Shown here: piece after piece, positions 48,063-60,825 of the stretch | How the letters are laid out: every line of letters starts with the position of its first letter | How positions within the stretch are numbered: the stretch's first letter is position 1 | NCBI GenBank assembly: GCA_016703525.1 | Contig: JADJBW010000010.1 | Location: 1-64,000, forward strand | DNA: 64,000 bases | DNA from: Actinomycetota bacterium | Lineage (GTDB): Bacteria; Actinomycetota; Acidimicrobiia; Acidimicrobiales; Microtrichaceae | Direction of reading: 5' to 3' | Notes under the pieces: model-generated | Databases searched by the model: none | The model's input: the letters and a program-made list of their open reading frames with translations, nothing else | What the model was told of the DNA's origin: nothing | Translations under genes and position numbers: made by a program

Positions 48063-49521
48063 CTAGAGCAGCGGACGATCCTCGGGATGAATCGGCGCCG
48101 GCAGGTCGCTCGAACCCGTGAGATCGGCATCGACCGCCGCTGCGCACGAGCGACCCTCGGCGATCGCCCAGACGATCAGGCTCTGCCCACGGCCGGCGTC
48201 CCCGGCGACGTACACCCCGTCGACTCCGGTTCGGAATCCCTCGTCGCGCACGATGTTGCCCCGCGGGTCGAAGCGAACACCGAGCTCGTCGAGCAACGTG
48301 CCGCGCTCTGGTCCCACGAATCCCATCGCGAGGAACACGAGGTCGACCGGCAGCTCCTCGTCGGAACCCTCAACCTTCACGAATGTGGGACGTCCGTCGA
48401 CGATCTCTTGCGTCACGCGATGGAACCGCAGGCCCGTGAGGCGACCCTCGGCGCCGAGGAACGCCTCGGTGTTCACCTCGTAGACACGCTCGCCGCCCTC
48501 CTCGTGTGCAGAGGTCACCTTGAACGTCATGGGGAACGTGGGCCACGGGTTCGCGCTCGCCCGCGTTTCGGGCGGACGCGGCATGATCTCGAACTGGTGG
48601 ACCGACAACGCGCCCTGGCGGTGTGCGGTGCCCAGGCAATCCGCGCCGGTGTCGCCGCCGCCGATGATCACGACGCGTTTGCCGCCGGCGTGGATCGGGA
48701 CCTCCGACGCGGCGAGGTCACCCTCTTGGGCACGGTTGGCCCACGGTAGGTACTCCATCGCCTGGTAGACGCCCGTGAGCTCGCGACCCGGGATCGGCAG
48801 GTCGCGCCGGTCGGTGGCGCCGATCGCGAGCACGATCGCGTCGTAGCCGGCGCGGAGGTCCTCGACCGTCAGGTCGACACCGACCTCGACGCCGGTGCGG
48901 AACTCGGTGCCTTCGGCGCGCATCTGGGCAAGGCGCCGATCGAGGTGACGCTTCTCCATCTTGAACTCGGGGATGCCGTATCGCATCAGGCCGCCGATGC
49001 GATCGGCTCGCTCGTACACCACCACCCGGTGCCCGGCGCGCGTCAGCTGCTGTGCTGCCGCGAGCCCGGCGGGCCCCGAGCCGATCACGGCGACGCTGCG
49101 ATCCGTGGTTTGGAGCGGCCGCACCGGCGCCACCCAGCCCTGCTCCCACGCGTGGTCGATGATGGTGACCTCGACCTGTTTGATCGACACCGGGTCGGCG
49201 TTGATGCCAACGACGCACGCACCTTCGCAGGGTGCCGGGCACAACCGACCGGTGAACTCGGGGAAGTTGTTCGTCGCGTGCAGCCGGTCGATGGCCTCGC
49301 GCCACCGCTCCCGGTACACCAGGTCGTTCCAGTCCGGGATGATGTTGCCGAGCGGGCATCCGTTGTTGCAGAACGGGATGCCGCAGTCCATGCAGCGGCT
49401 CGCCTGCGCGCGCAGCGCGGGCTCGTCGAACGGCTCGTACACCTCGTTCCAGTCGCGCAGGCGGACCGGCACCGGCCGGCGGTCGGGCGCCTGGCGGGAC
49501 TGGGTCAGGAATCCGGTTGGG

Positions 49522-49529
<8 letters not shown>
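48063..49529 (-). CDS. gltD: glutamate synthase (NADPH) small subunit
   Basis: Supplies electrons from NADPH through FAD and iron-sulfur centres to GltB. The 488-residue product starts at GTG 49529, 8 bp inside the end of gltB. The N-terminal cluster-binding domain has CMDCGIPFCNNGCPLGN and LCPAPCEGACV. The FAD site is VIGSGPAGLAAAQQL and the NADPH site IIGGGDTGADCLG. VDGVYVAGDAGRGQSLIVWA is the second FAD contact. The end HPEDRPLL is normal for the family. Its TAG stop is part of the CTAG that marks the right end of the inverted repeat flanking the HNH segment. Confidence 0.96.
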
Positions 49530-54117
<4,588 letters not shown>

Positions 54118-54264
54118 CGGTTCTCCCGGGGAGTTGCGGACGTTGCGGATCGCGCCATGTGGAGCGTGAGAGCCAGGGACGTCGTCGGCCCTGGGGAGGT
54201 CGGCGCATCGTAGTTTGGGCGTCGGTCGGTCACCCAACCGATTTGGGACCCTAGGCTGAGCGCC

Positions 54265-55422
54265 ATGCGTCGCCAATTTCACGCCCGCGCCGCGTTGACG
54301 ATCGCAGCGCTCGGTGCGCTCGCCTCAGGATGTGCCGGGGCGACCGAGGTGCACGTCCGTACCGCCGATCGGTCGCCGGGCGAGCGAAGCACTGCAGCGC
54401 CGCGCGGTGCCTCCGGCTCGTCGGCGCCCTCCACCGCTGCCGCCGAGAAGCAACTCGGTCCGGGCGAGGACGGGCCGGGCGAGCCGGTCACGATCGTGTT
54501 CGGCGGCGACATCCACTACGACGGCCCGCTCGGCGACCAGCTGCGCCGCGACCCGTCGGTGCTGTTGGCGGGCATCGCCCCCGCTGTCGAGTCGGCCGAT
54601 GTTGCCGTGGCGAACCTCGAGACTGCGGTCGGGACGGGTGGCGCCAAGGCCACCAAATCGTTCAACTTTCTGGCGCCGCCCGAGGCGCTCGACGCCATCA
54701 CCGCCGCGGGCATCGACGTGATCGGCATGGCGAACAACCACTCGCTCGATTTCGGGCAAGAAGGCTTCGCTCAGACGCTGGCAGCGATCGGCGAGCGCAA
54801 GGCGCCCGTCATCGGGGTCGGCGAGAACGAGGCCGCGGCCTACCGGCCGTGGACCGCTACGGTGAAGGGCAACCGGATCGCCATCCTGGACGCCACGGCG
54901 GTCATGGATTCCAATCTCGTGGCGTCGTGGACCGCGACGGCGACCAATCCTGGTGTCGCGTCGGCCAAGCGCGTCGACCGACTCGTGCAGGCCGTGACCG
55001 AGGCCCGCGCCGCGAGCGACACGGTCGTCGTGTTCCTGCACTGGGGGACCGAGAAGATGCAGTGCCCCGACGCCACGCAGAAGTCGCTGGCCCCGACGCT
55101 GATCCAGGCGGGTGCCGACGTGATCGTCGGCACGCATGCGCATCGCATCCAGGGCGGGGGCTTCAGCGGGCCGGCGTTCATCGAGTACGGGTTGGGCAAC
55201 CTGCAGTTCAAGACCTCGTCGGATGCCGCCCGAACGATCGGCCTCACCCGCGTCACGGTCGACGGTCGTCATGTGGTCTCCGGTGAATGGCTTCCGGCGC
55301 GCATCGATGGCAACTTCCGGCCGCAACTCCTGAGCGGAGCGGCGAAGGACGCCGCCGTGCAGGCCTGGGAGGCGTTGCGGCCGTGTACCGGTCTGTCCGC
55401 CGAACCGGCCCCGGTCGGGTGA
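54265..55422 (+). CDS. CapA/PgsA-like metallophosphatase-fold lipoprotein
   Basis: The 385-residue product starts at ATG 54265. Residues 1-23 are a lipoprotein signal with lipobox LASGC (Cys23), then a Ser/Ala/Pro-rich tether. The catalytic-fold region resembles the CapA family linked to poly-gamma-glutamate and capsule assembly: IVFGGDIHYDGP, VAVANLETAVG, GIDVIGMANNHSLDFG, VVVFLHWGTEKM, ADVIVGTHAHRIQG and GPAFIEYGLGNLQF. These contain the Asp, Asn and His ligands of a two-metal site. It sits outside the membrane as a lipid-anchored protein. No PgsB/PgsC partner is nearby, so the substrate is open. Overlaps the aminopeptidase start (GTGA). Confidence 0.88.
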   Translation: MRRQFHARAALTIAALGALASGCAGATEVHVRTADRSPGERSTAAPRGASGSSAPSTAAAEKQLGPGEDGPGEPVTIVFGGDIHYDGPLGDQLRRDPSVLLAGIAPAVESADVAVANLETAVGTGGAKATKSFNFLAPPEALDAITAAGIDVIGMANNHSLDFGQEGFAQTLAAIGERKAPVIGVGENEAAAYRPWTATVKGNRIAILDATAVMDSNLVASWTATATNPGVASAKRVDRLVQAVTEARAASDTVVVFLHWGTEKMQCPDATQKSLAPTLIQAGADVIVGTHAHRIQGGGFSGPAFIEYGLGNLQFKTSSDAARTIGLTRVTVDGRHVVSGEWLPARIDGNFRPQLLSGAAKDAAVQAWEALRPCTGLSAEPAPVG

Positions 55423-56726
55423 CCATCGCAGCCGGACTGGGAGAATCGTTGACTCGCTCACACCATGCACGGCCCATCGACGGCCTGATCGAGTTCATTG
55501 GCGCGTCGCCGTCGCCGTTCCATGCGACCGCGACCGTGCGCGACCGGCTCGTGGAGCGGGGCTTCGCCGAGGTGCCCATCGCTGCGCGGCGCGCGGCGCC
55601 TCTCCCCCGCCGCGGCGTCGTCCGCATCGGCGGAGCGCTCGTCGCCTGGATCGCACCCGCCGGCGGCGCCACGGAGTCGTGGCGCGTCATCGCAGCGCAC
55701 ACCGACTCGCCCAATCTGCGCGTCAAGCCGCGGCCCGACCTCGCTGCGGCCGGCTGTCGCCAGGTTGCGGTCGAGCCGTATGGCGGGGTGCTGCTGACGA
55801 CCTGGCTCGATCGCGACCTCGGCCTGAGCGGGCGTGTCGTGGTCCGGTCGCCGCTCGGAACCCAGGAGGAGCGGCTGGTCGCCGTGAGCGACCCGGTCCT
55901 GCGCATCCCGAACCTCGCCATCCATCTCGACAGCGGGGTGAACGAGCGGGGGCTGGTCGTCGACCGCCAGCGCCACCTCCACCCGATCTGGGGCCTCGGC
56001 GCACCCGCCGAGGGGTTGTTCGAGCGGTGGATCGCCGAACTGGCGGGCGTCGGCCCGACGGAGGTTCTGAGCTGGGACCTGATGTGCCACGACGTTGTCG
56101 GACCGACGCTGTGGGGTCGGTCGAGCGAGTTCCTCGCCTCGGCTCGGCTCGACAACCTGTGCTCATCGTTCGGCGCGGTCGAAGCGCTGGTTGCCCTCGA
56201 TGGCGCCGAGCTGCGCCACGGTGTGGCGATCGCGCTGTTCGATCACGAGGAGGTTGGGTCGGAGTCGGCGACTGGTGCCGGTTCGCCGCTGTTGGCCGAC
56301 GCGCTCGATCTGCTCGGGGCGGACTGGCACGTATCCGCGCTGTTGTCGGCCGACATGGCGCACGCACTCCACCCCAACCACGTCGAGCGCCACGAGCCGT
56401 CGCATCCGGCGCTCCTCGGCGGTGGCCCCGTCATCAAGGTCAACGTGAACCAGCGCTACGCGACCGACGCGTGGTCCGCAGCGGACTTCCGGCTGGCGTG
56501 CGAGGAGGCGTCCGTCCCCGTGCAGGTCTACGCCCACCGCGCCGATCTCGCCTGCGGATCGACCATCGGGCCGATCGCGTCGGCCCGCCTCGGCGTTGCG
56601 ACTGTCGACGTCGGCATTCCGCAGCTGGCGATGCACTCGATCCGCGAGAGCCTCGCCGTGAGCGATGTCGACGCGATGGTCGCGGCGTTCACGGCGTGGG
56701 CGCGGCGCCCCGTGCCCCGTGCGTAG
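55419..56726 (+). CDS. M18 family aspartyl-type aminopeptidase
   Basis: Zinc-dependent cytosolic aminopeptidase. I start at GTG 55419, overlapping the CapA stop. TTG 55449 with GGGAG just before it is an in-frame alternative; both give a normal M18 protein of 425-435 residues. Diagnostic elements: LIEFIGASPSPFHATA at the start, AAHTDSPNLRVKP (zinc His/Asp), ASARLDNLCSSF, LFDHEEVGSES (catalytic Glu and zinc-binding residues), SADMAHALHPNH and VGIPQLAMHSIRES with the final zinc histidine. All metal ligands of the family are present. Confidence 0.94.
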   Translation: MTIAAGLGESLTRSHHARPIDGLIEFIGASPSPFHATATVRDRLVERGFAEVPIAARRAAPLPRRGVVRIGGALVAWIAPAGGATESWRVIAAHTDSPNLRVKPRPDLAAAGCRQVAVEPYGGVLLTTWLDRDLGLSGRVVVRSPLGTQEERLVAVSDPVLRIPNLAIHLDSGVNERGLVVDRQRHLHPIWGLGAPAEGLFERWIAELAGVGPTEVLSWDLMCHDVVGPTLWGRSSEFLASARLDNLCSSFGAVEALVALDGAELRHGVAIALFDHEEVGSESATGAGSPLLADALDLLGADWHVSALLSADMAHALHPNHVERHEPSHPALLGGGPVIKVNVNQRYATDAWSAADFRLACEEASVPVQVYAHRADLACGSTIGPIASARLGVATVDVGIPQLAMHSIRESLAVSDVDAMVAAFTAWARRPVPRA

Positions 56727-56737
56727 CCTGACGCCTC

Positions 56738-57625
56738 GTGTCCAGGAATCAGCCCCACCAGGAGTCGCCTCGACCGCGTGCATTCGCGGTCACGGATCGC
56801 AGCGGTGAGCCCCTGTCCATCGTCGCTGATGTCTGGGGTCCCAACGATGGCCGCCCCGTCCTGTTGATTCACGGCGGCGGCCAGACCCGTCACTCGTGGG
56901 CGGGCACGGCCCGGGCGCTCGCCGCCCGAGGGTGGCAGGCGATCGCGTACGACCAGCGGGGTCACGGACAGAGCGGCCGCTCCCCCTCGGCCGACTACGA
57001 ACCGGTGCGCTTCGCTCAGGATCTCGCCGAGATCGCGGCCCAGCTCGACGCCGCCCCGGTGGTCGTGGGCGCCTCGCTCGGAGGGATCGCCGCGATGGTT
57101 GCGGAGGGCGAGCTCGCACCCGGATCGCTGGCGGCGCTCGTGCTCGTCGACATCACGCCGCGCATGGAGCGTGCCGGGGTCGATCGCATCGTCGGATTCA
57201 TGCTCGATCGTGCCGAGGCGGGCTTCGAGAGCCTCGACGAGGCCGCCGATGCCGTGGCCGCGTATCAGCCGCATCGCCGTCGACCGGAGAACCACGACGG
57301 CCTCCGCAAGAACCTCCGTCTCGACGACGACGGGCGGTGGCGCTGGCATTGGGATCCAGCGTTGTTCACCTCGCCGACCGGCCTCGGCGCCGTACCCGGT
57401 CCCGCGACCGGCCGCCTCGACGAGGCCGCGGCCAAGGTGACCGTGCCGACGTTGCTGGTGCGCGGCAAGCTCAGCGACCTCGTGAGCGAGGAGACCGCCC
57501 GCCACTTCCTCGAGATCGTGCCGCACGCCGAGTTCGTCGACGTGACCGACGCCGGGCACATGGTGGCGGGCGACCAGAACGATCGCTTCAGCGACGCCGT
57601 GCTCGAGTTCCTCGCACGCGTCTGA
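56738..57625 (+). CDS. alpha/beta hydrolase
   Basis: The 295-residue product starts at GTG 56738, 11 bp after the aminopeptidase stop, so probably the same transcript. Elements: VLLIHGGGQTRHSW (oxyanion), AYDQRGHGQSGRS, nucleophile elbow GASLGG, a lid of about 90 residues, LLVRGKLSDLVS (acid) and DAGHMVAGDQND (catalytic His). Similar proteins include non-haem haloperoxidase-like and epoxide-hydrolase-like enzymes; the lid does not reveal which. No signal peptide. Confidence 0.88.
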   Translation: MSRNQPHQESPRPRAFAVTDRSGEPLSIVADVWGPNDGRPVLLIHGGGQTRHSWAGTARALAARGWQAIAYDQRGHGQSGRSPSADYEPVRFAQDLAEIAAQLDAAPVVVGASLGGIAAMVAEGELAPGSLAALVLVDITPRMERAGVDRIVGFMLDRAEAGFESLDEAADAVAAYQPHRRRPENHDGLRKNLRLDDDGRWRWHWDPALFTSPTGLGAVPGPATGRLDEAAAKVTVPTLLVRGKLSDLVSEETARHFLEIVPHAEFVDVTDAGHMVAGDQNDRFSDAVLEFLARV

Positions 57626-57664
57626 CACCCGCGCGCGCTCGCACGCCGTCGCGCCCGCATTCCC

Positions 57665-57736
57665 CTGTGGCGTCCGGTCGACCCCGCCACAGACGCAATT
57701 CAGGCTCAGCGGTGCATATATGCACCGCTGAGCCTG
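57665..57736. terminator. two hairpins, one a perfect 36-bp palindrome, between convergent genes
   Basis: 57701-57736 is a perfect 36-bp palindrome centred on CATATATG with arms starting CAGGCTCAGCGG. Just before it, CTGTGGCG (57665-57672) pairs with CGCCACAG (57685-57692). Both lie in the 198-bp gap between the converging hydrolase (ends 57625) and lipoprotein (ends 57824) genes and can act on either strand. A cruciform or dimeric-protein site is also possible. Confidence 0.65.
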
Positions 57737-57823
57737 GATCGCGTTCAACGTGGCTGGTGCGCAGAGCGCCGCGCGCTCAGCGCCGCCTGCTCACACACCG
57801 AGGCCCAACTGTCGTGCGAGCGT

Positions 57824-58603
57824 TCAGCCGGCGGGGATCCCGCATGCCGTCGCAGCGGCGGTCATCAACTGCTCGAGCTGGCTCGTGTCGCCGGAGGCTC
57901 CGGCCTCCATCATCGCCTCGACGGCCGGGCCGGCTCCTGCGCCGTCGACCATCTGACCGGCGATGCAGGTTGCCTGCGTCTGATCGAAGTTGCCGTCCGA
58001 GGTCAGGCCGCTGATCAGGATCGCCTTGGCCGAGTCCGGCGTGACGCACGCGCCGAGTGCGCCGAAGATCATCGGGCCCATCTCGTCCTCTGCCATCTCT
58101 TCCATCTTCAGCATGAGGTCGCCGGCGCCATCGAAGTTCTCCAGGATCTTCTTGGTCACGCACGTGCGCTCATCGTCGGTCAGCGAGATCGCGTCCTCCG
58201 GCAGCATCGACGTGGCGATCAGCTCGCCGAAGGTCTCGATGTCGACGCAATCGTCGAAGGCCGCACCGACCGCCTCGCGGTCGGACTTGCTGAGGTCTGA
58301 CAGCGCCATCTCGGAGTCCTTCAGCGACGCCATTCCCTCGTCGGTCACCTCGCCGTCGAGCGCGTCGACGACGCACGTGGCGTCCTTCTTGTCGAGGCCG
58401 GGACCGTCCTGATCGTCCATCAGAATGTCGATGAGATCGGTCGATTCACCGGAGTCGTCGCCCGAGTCGTCGCCCGAGTCCTTCTCCGTGGTGGTCGTGG
58501 TCGACGTGGAGCCCTTCGACTCGATCTTTCCGCTGTCGCCGCACGCGGTCGACGCGAACGCCAGCGCGGCGCAGATCATCAAGAGCTTGGCGGTGCGGGA
58601 CAT
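57824..58603 (-). CDS. lipoprotein with three cysteine-pair repeats, unknown function
   Basis: I do not recognise this family by name. ATG 58603 follows GGAGG. Signal MSRTAKLLMICAAL.. with lipobox STAC (Cys21) predicts a lipid-anchored surface protein. A Thr/Ser/Asp-rich tether (TSTTTTTEKDSGDDSGDD) follows. The mature part has three repeats of about 60 residues, each opening with TCV or TCI and closing with DC, AC or AC: ATCVVDAL...FDDCVD, RTCVTKK...GACVT and ATCIAGQ...ATACG. The six cysteines suggest three disulfides outside the cell. The protein is strongly acidic. It is flanked by a convergent palindrome and by the aldehyde dehydrogenase upstream on the same strand. Confidence 0.8.
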   Translation of the reverse strand: MSRTAKLLMICAALAFASTACGDSGKIESKGSTSTTTTTEKDSGDDSGDDSGESTDLIDILMDDQDGPGLDKKDATCVVDALDGEVTDEGMASLKDSEMALSDLSKSDREAVGAAFDDCVDIETFGELIATSMLPEDAISLTDDERTCVTKKILENFDGAGDLMLKMEEMAEDEMGPMIFGALGACVTPDSAKAILISGLTSDGNFDQTQATCIAGQMVDGAGAGPAVEAMMEAGASGDTSQLEQLMTAAATACGIPAG

Positions 58604-58703
58604 AGAGCCTCCAAGTTGGGGTACGCCATCACCCTATCTGCGCGTGGCGGCGATCCGACGCATCGTGAGATCGCGTTCGTGCGGACGGCGTCGCGGGCTC
58701 GCG

Positions 58704-60110
58704 TTAGCGCAGGACCCGGCGGATGAGCGACTCCTTCGCCTTCGTGTAGGGCGGGTACAGCATCGCCGGATCCGGGCGAGTCGGCTTGCGGAGCACCGTC
58801 CGCCGGTGGCTGAACGCGTCGAACCCCGCGCGTCCGTGGTACGCACCCATACCTGACGGCCCGACGCCGCCGAAGGGCAGCGACTCCGGGAGCACGTGAA
58901 CGACCACGTGGTTCACGCACGCGCCGCCCGAACTCGTCGTGGCGATCACACGGTCGGCAGTGGCGTTCGAGGAGGTGAACACGTACAGAGCGAGCGGCTT
59001 GGGGCGCGAGTTCACCGCGTCGATCGCCTGGTCGATCGACGCCACCCGCACCACCGGCAGCACGGGCCCGAAGATCTCCTCCGCCATGAGGGGGCTGTCG
59101 AGATCGGGATCCAGCACGACGGTCGGCTCGATCCTGCGGGTCGTTCGATCGCGCCCACCCCCGATCACGACCGTGCCGCCGCCGCCGTCGACGAGCCCGC
59201 AGACCCGGTCGAAGTGCCGCTCGTTGACGATCCGCCCCAGATCGGCGCTCGTTCCGGGATCGTCGCCGTAGAAGCTGTGGATGGTCGAGCGAATCCGATC
59301 GATCAACTCGTCGACGACCGCATCCTCGACCAGGAGGTAGTCGGGCGCGATGCAGGTCTGTCCCGCGTTGATGAGCTTTCCCCACACGATGCGCCGCGCC
59401 GCGACGCCGATGTCGGCGTCGGCCGCCACGATCGTCGGGCTCTTGCCGCCGAGTTCGAGCGTCACCGGTGTGAGATGGCGGGCCGCAGCGGCCATCACGA
59501 CCTTGCCCACATTGGTGGAGCCCGTGAAGAAGATGTGGTCGAAGCGCTGATCCAAAAGCGCGGTGGTCTCCTCCACGGCGCCCTCGACCACGACGACGGC
59601 TTCGGGGTCGAGGTAGTTCGGGAGGTGCCGGGCGATGACGGCGGAGGTGGAGGGTGCGAGTTCCGACGGCTTGACGACCACGCAGTTTCCCGCAGCGAGC
59701 GCCGCAGCGAGCGGCTCGACGAGGAGTTGTACGGGGTAGTTCCACGGCGAGATCACCAGTGCGACGCCGAGTGGCTCGCTGATGACCTGCGCCGTGGCGG
59801 GGAAGCTCAATGCACCGACCGACCCGCGGTGCGGTCGCGCCCAGCGCTCGAAGTGCTTCCGCGTGTGCTTGATGTGTACACGTGAATGCCCGATGTCGGC
59901 ACCGAACGCCTCGGCGACGGGCCGTCCGAGGTCGTGTTGGATCGCCTCGACCAGCTCGGACTCGCGTTCGGCGAGAAACCGCTGCAAGGCGTCGAGCTGG
60001 CGGGCCCGCCACGCGAGCGGGCGGGTAACGCCGGTAGCGAAGGTGGCGCGAAGCCCGTCGAGGAGTTCACCGAAGTGGGGCTGGACGGTCGCGTCGGTCG
60101 TGTCGGTCAT
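58704..60110 (-). CDS. aldehyde dehydrogenase (class 3-like)
   Basis: NAD(P)-dependent oxidation of an aldehyde to the acid. The 468-residue product starts at ATG 60110 behind AAGGAG. Landmarks: GVALVISPWNYPVQL, NCVVVKPSELAPST, IFFTGSTNVGK (cofactor loop), LELGGKSPTIV with the catalytic Glu, NAGQTCIAPDY with the catalytic Cys, and EEIFGPVLPV. The C-terminal FGGVGPSGMGAYHGRAGFDA is typical of class 3 / fatty aldehyde dehydrogenases, which lack the longer dimer extension and often handle long-chain or aromatic aldehydes. The specific aldehyde is not evident. Confidence 0.94.
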   Translation of the reverse strand: MTDTTDATVQPHFGELLDGLRATFATGVTRPLAWRARQLDALQRFLAERESELVEAIQHDLGRPVAEAFGADIGHSRVHIKHTRKHFERWARPHRGSVGALSFPATAQVISEPLGVALVISPWNYPVQLLVEPLAAALAAGNCVVVKPSELAPSTSAVIARHLPNYLDPEAVVVVEGAVEETTALLDQRFDHIFFTGSTNVGKVVMAAAARHLTPVTLELGGKSPTIVAADADIGVAARRIVWGKLINAGQTCIAPDYLLVEDAVVDELIDRIRSTIHSFYGDDPGTSADLGRIVNERHFDRVCGLVDGGGGTVVIGGGRDRTTRRIEPTVVLDPDLDSPLMAEEIFGPVLPVVRVASIDQAIDAVNSRPKPLALYVFTSSNATADRVIATTSSGGACVNHVVVHVLPESLPFGGVGPSGMGAYHGRAGFDAFSHRRTVLRKPTRPDPAMLYPPYTKAKESLIRRVLR

Positions 60111-60227
60111 CTGTGCTCCTTCGGCGCGACCGGCGACGACCGGTCCCGGGTAAAAGTACCCGGTCAGCACGCCGCGTGTCCGCGTGGTGCCGACAAGTGG
60201 GTGGCGCGTCATCTACGCTCGGCCGCA

Positions 60228-60809
60228 GTGCACTTCGAGGAGGCGAGAAGGGTGCTCGGGCTGGGCGAAGCCTGGGAGGATCCGGCGCGCGTACGGCGCG
60301 CGTACCTTGACGCGATGCGTCGGGTGCATCCGGATGTCAACCACGAGCCCGGTGCTGCCGAGCAGGCAATGGCGCTGAATGTCGCGTACCAACTCATCTG
60401 CGCCGTGATCGCGAATCAGCAGTCGAGCCGCCCTGCGGCCGTCCGTCAATCCCGCCCGGCATCGCACGCACCGGCGCCGGCACGCCTTGTGCGCTTGGCC
60501 GCCGACGACACGATCAGCATGGCGGTCCCGGCGCACGAGGCATTCCTGGTCGCGCACGAGGCCTCGCAGTCCATCGGCGATGTGTCCTATGTCGACCTCG
60601 ATGCCGGCCTGTTGCAGGTGATCGTCGAGTTCGAGGGCTACCCGCCGTGCCAGCTCCACCTCGACCTTCAGGGCCGCGCCGCGTCGGGGTCCACCGAGGT
60701 GTTCGTGACGATCGAGTCGGCGACCGGCGCGGCGGCCCCGCCGATCGGGCCGGTGACGGTGCTCGTCGCCGACGCGATGGCGGCGGCGGCCGCCTCGGTC
60801 ACCGCGTAG
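60228..60809 (+). CDS. J-domain protein with unknown C-terminal domain
   Basis: The 193-residue product starts at GTG 60228. Residues 1-60 are a DnaJ domain: helix I EARRVLGLGEAWED, helix II VRRAYLDAMRRVHPDVN with the HPD motif that activates Hsp70, then AEQAMALNVAYQLICAVI. A Pro/Ala/Ser-rich linker follows. The last about 100 residues form an unrecognised beta-rich domain (FLVAHEASQSIGDVSYVDLD, LQVIVEFEGYPPCQLHLDL, STEVFVTIES). There is no Gly/Phe or zinc-finger region, so this is a type III J-protein whose C-terminal part presumably selects the client. It is divergent from aldehyde dehydrogenase and converges on the ABC1 kinase gene. Confidence 0.85.
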   Translation: MHFEEARRVLGLGEAWEDPARVRRAYLDAMRRVHPDVNHEPGAAEQAMALNVAYQLICAVIANQQSSRPAAVRQSRPASHAPAPARLVRLAADDTISMAVPAHEAFLVAHEASQSIGDVSYVDLDAGLLQVIVEFEGYPPCQLHLDLQGRAASGSTEVFVTIESATGAAAPPIGPVTVLVADAMAAAAASVTA

Positions 60810-60825
60810 ATCCGCGACGTCCGGG

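Larger units (their letters stand above)
45257..48066. mobile_element. putative HNH-endonuclease element bounded by degenerate inverted repeats
   Basis: The sequence inward from CTAG at 45257 (CTAGATGATTGGCTCCAAGG) matches the reverse complement read inward from CTAG at 48066 (CTAGTGGTTGGTTCCAAGG), continuing GTCAG in both. Similarity fades but persists for about 100 bp: CGTCGCTACCGCTCGCTCCG on the left resembles CGTCGCGGCCGCTCGTTTCG on the right. The 2.8-kb interval holds only the DUF222/HNH gene and spacer. No transposase is seen. Whether this is a mobile unit or two inverted copies of an ancient spacer is not settled. Confidence 0.45.

Noticed and set aside
47711..48121. Possible 136-codon gene starting VQAADTQEWEGR.
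   Set aside because: Third-position G+C is weaker than in the neighbours, it has no recognisable domain, and it runs through the gltD stop on the other strand and over the inverted repeat. It may be a remnant but I cannot support it.
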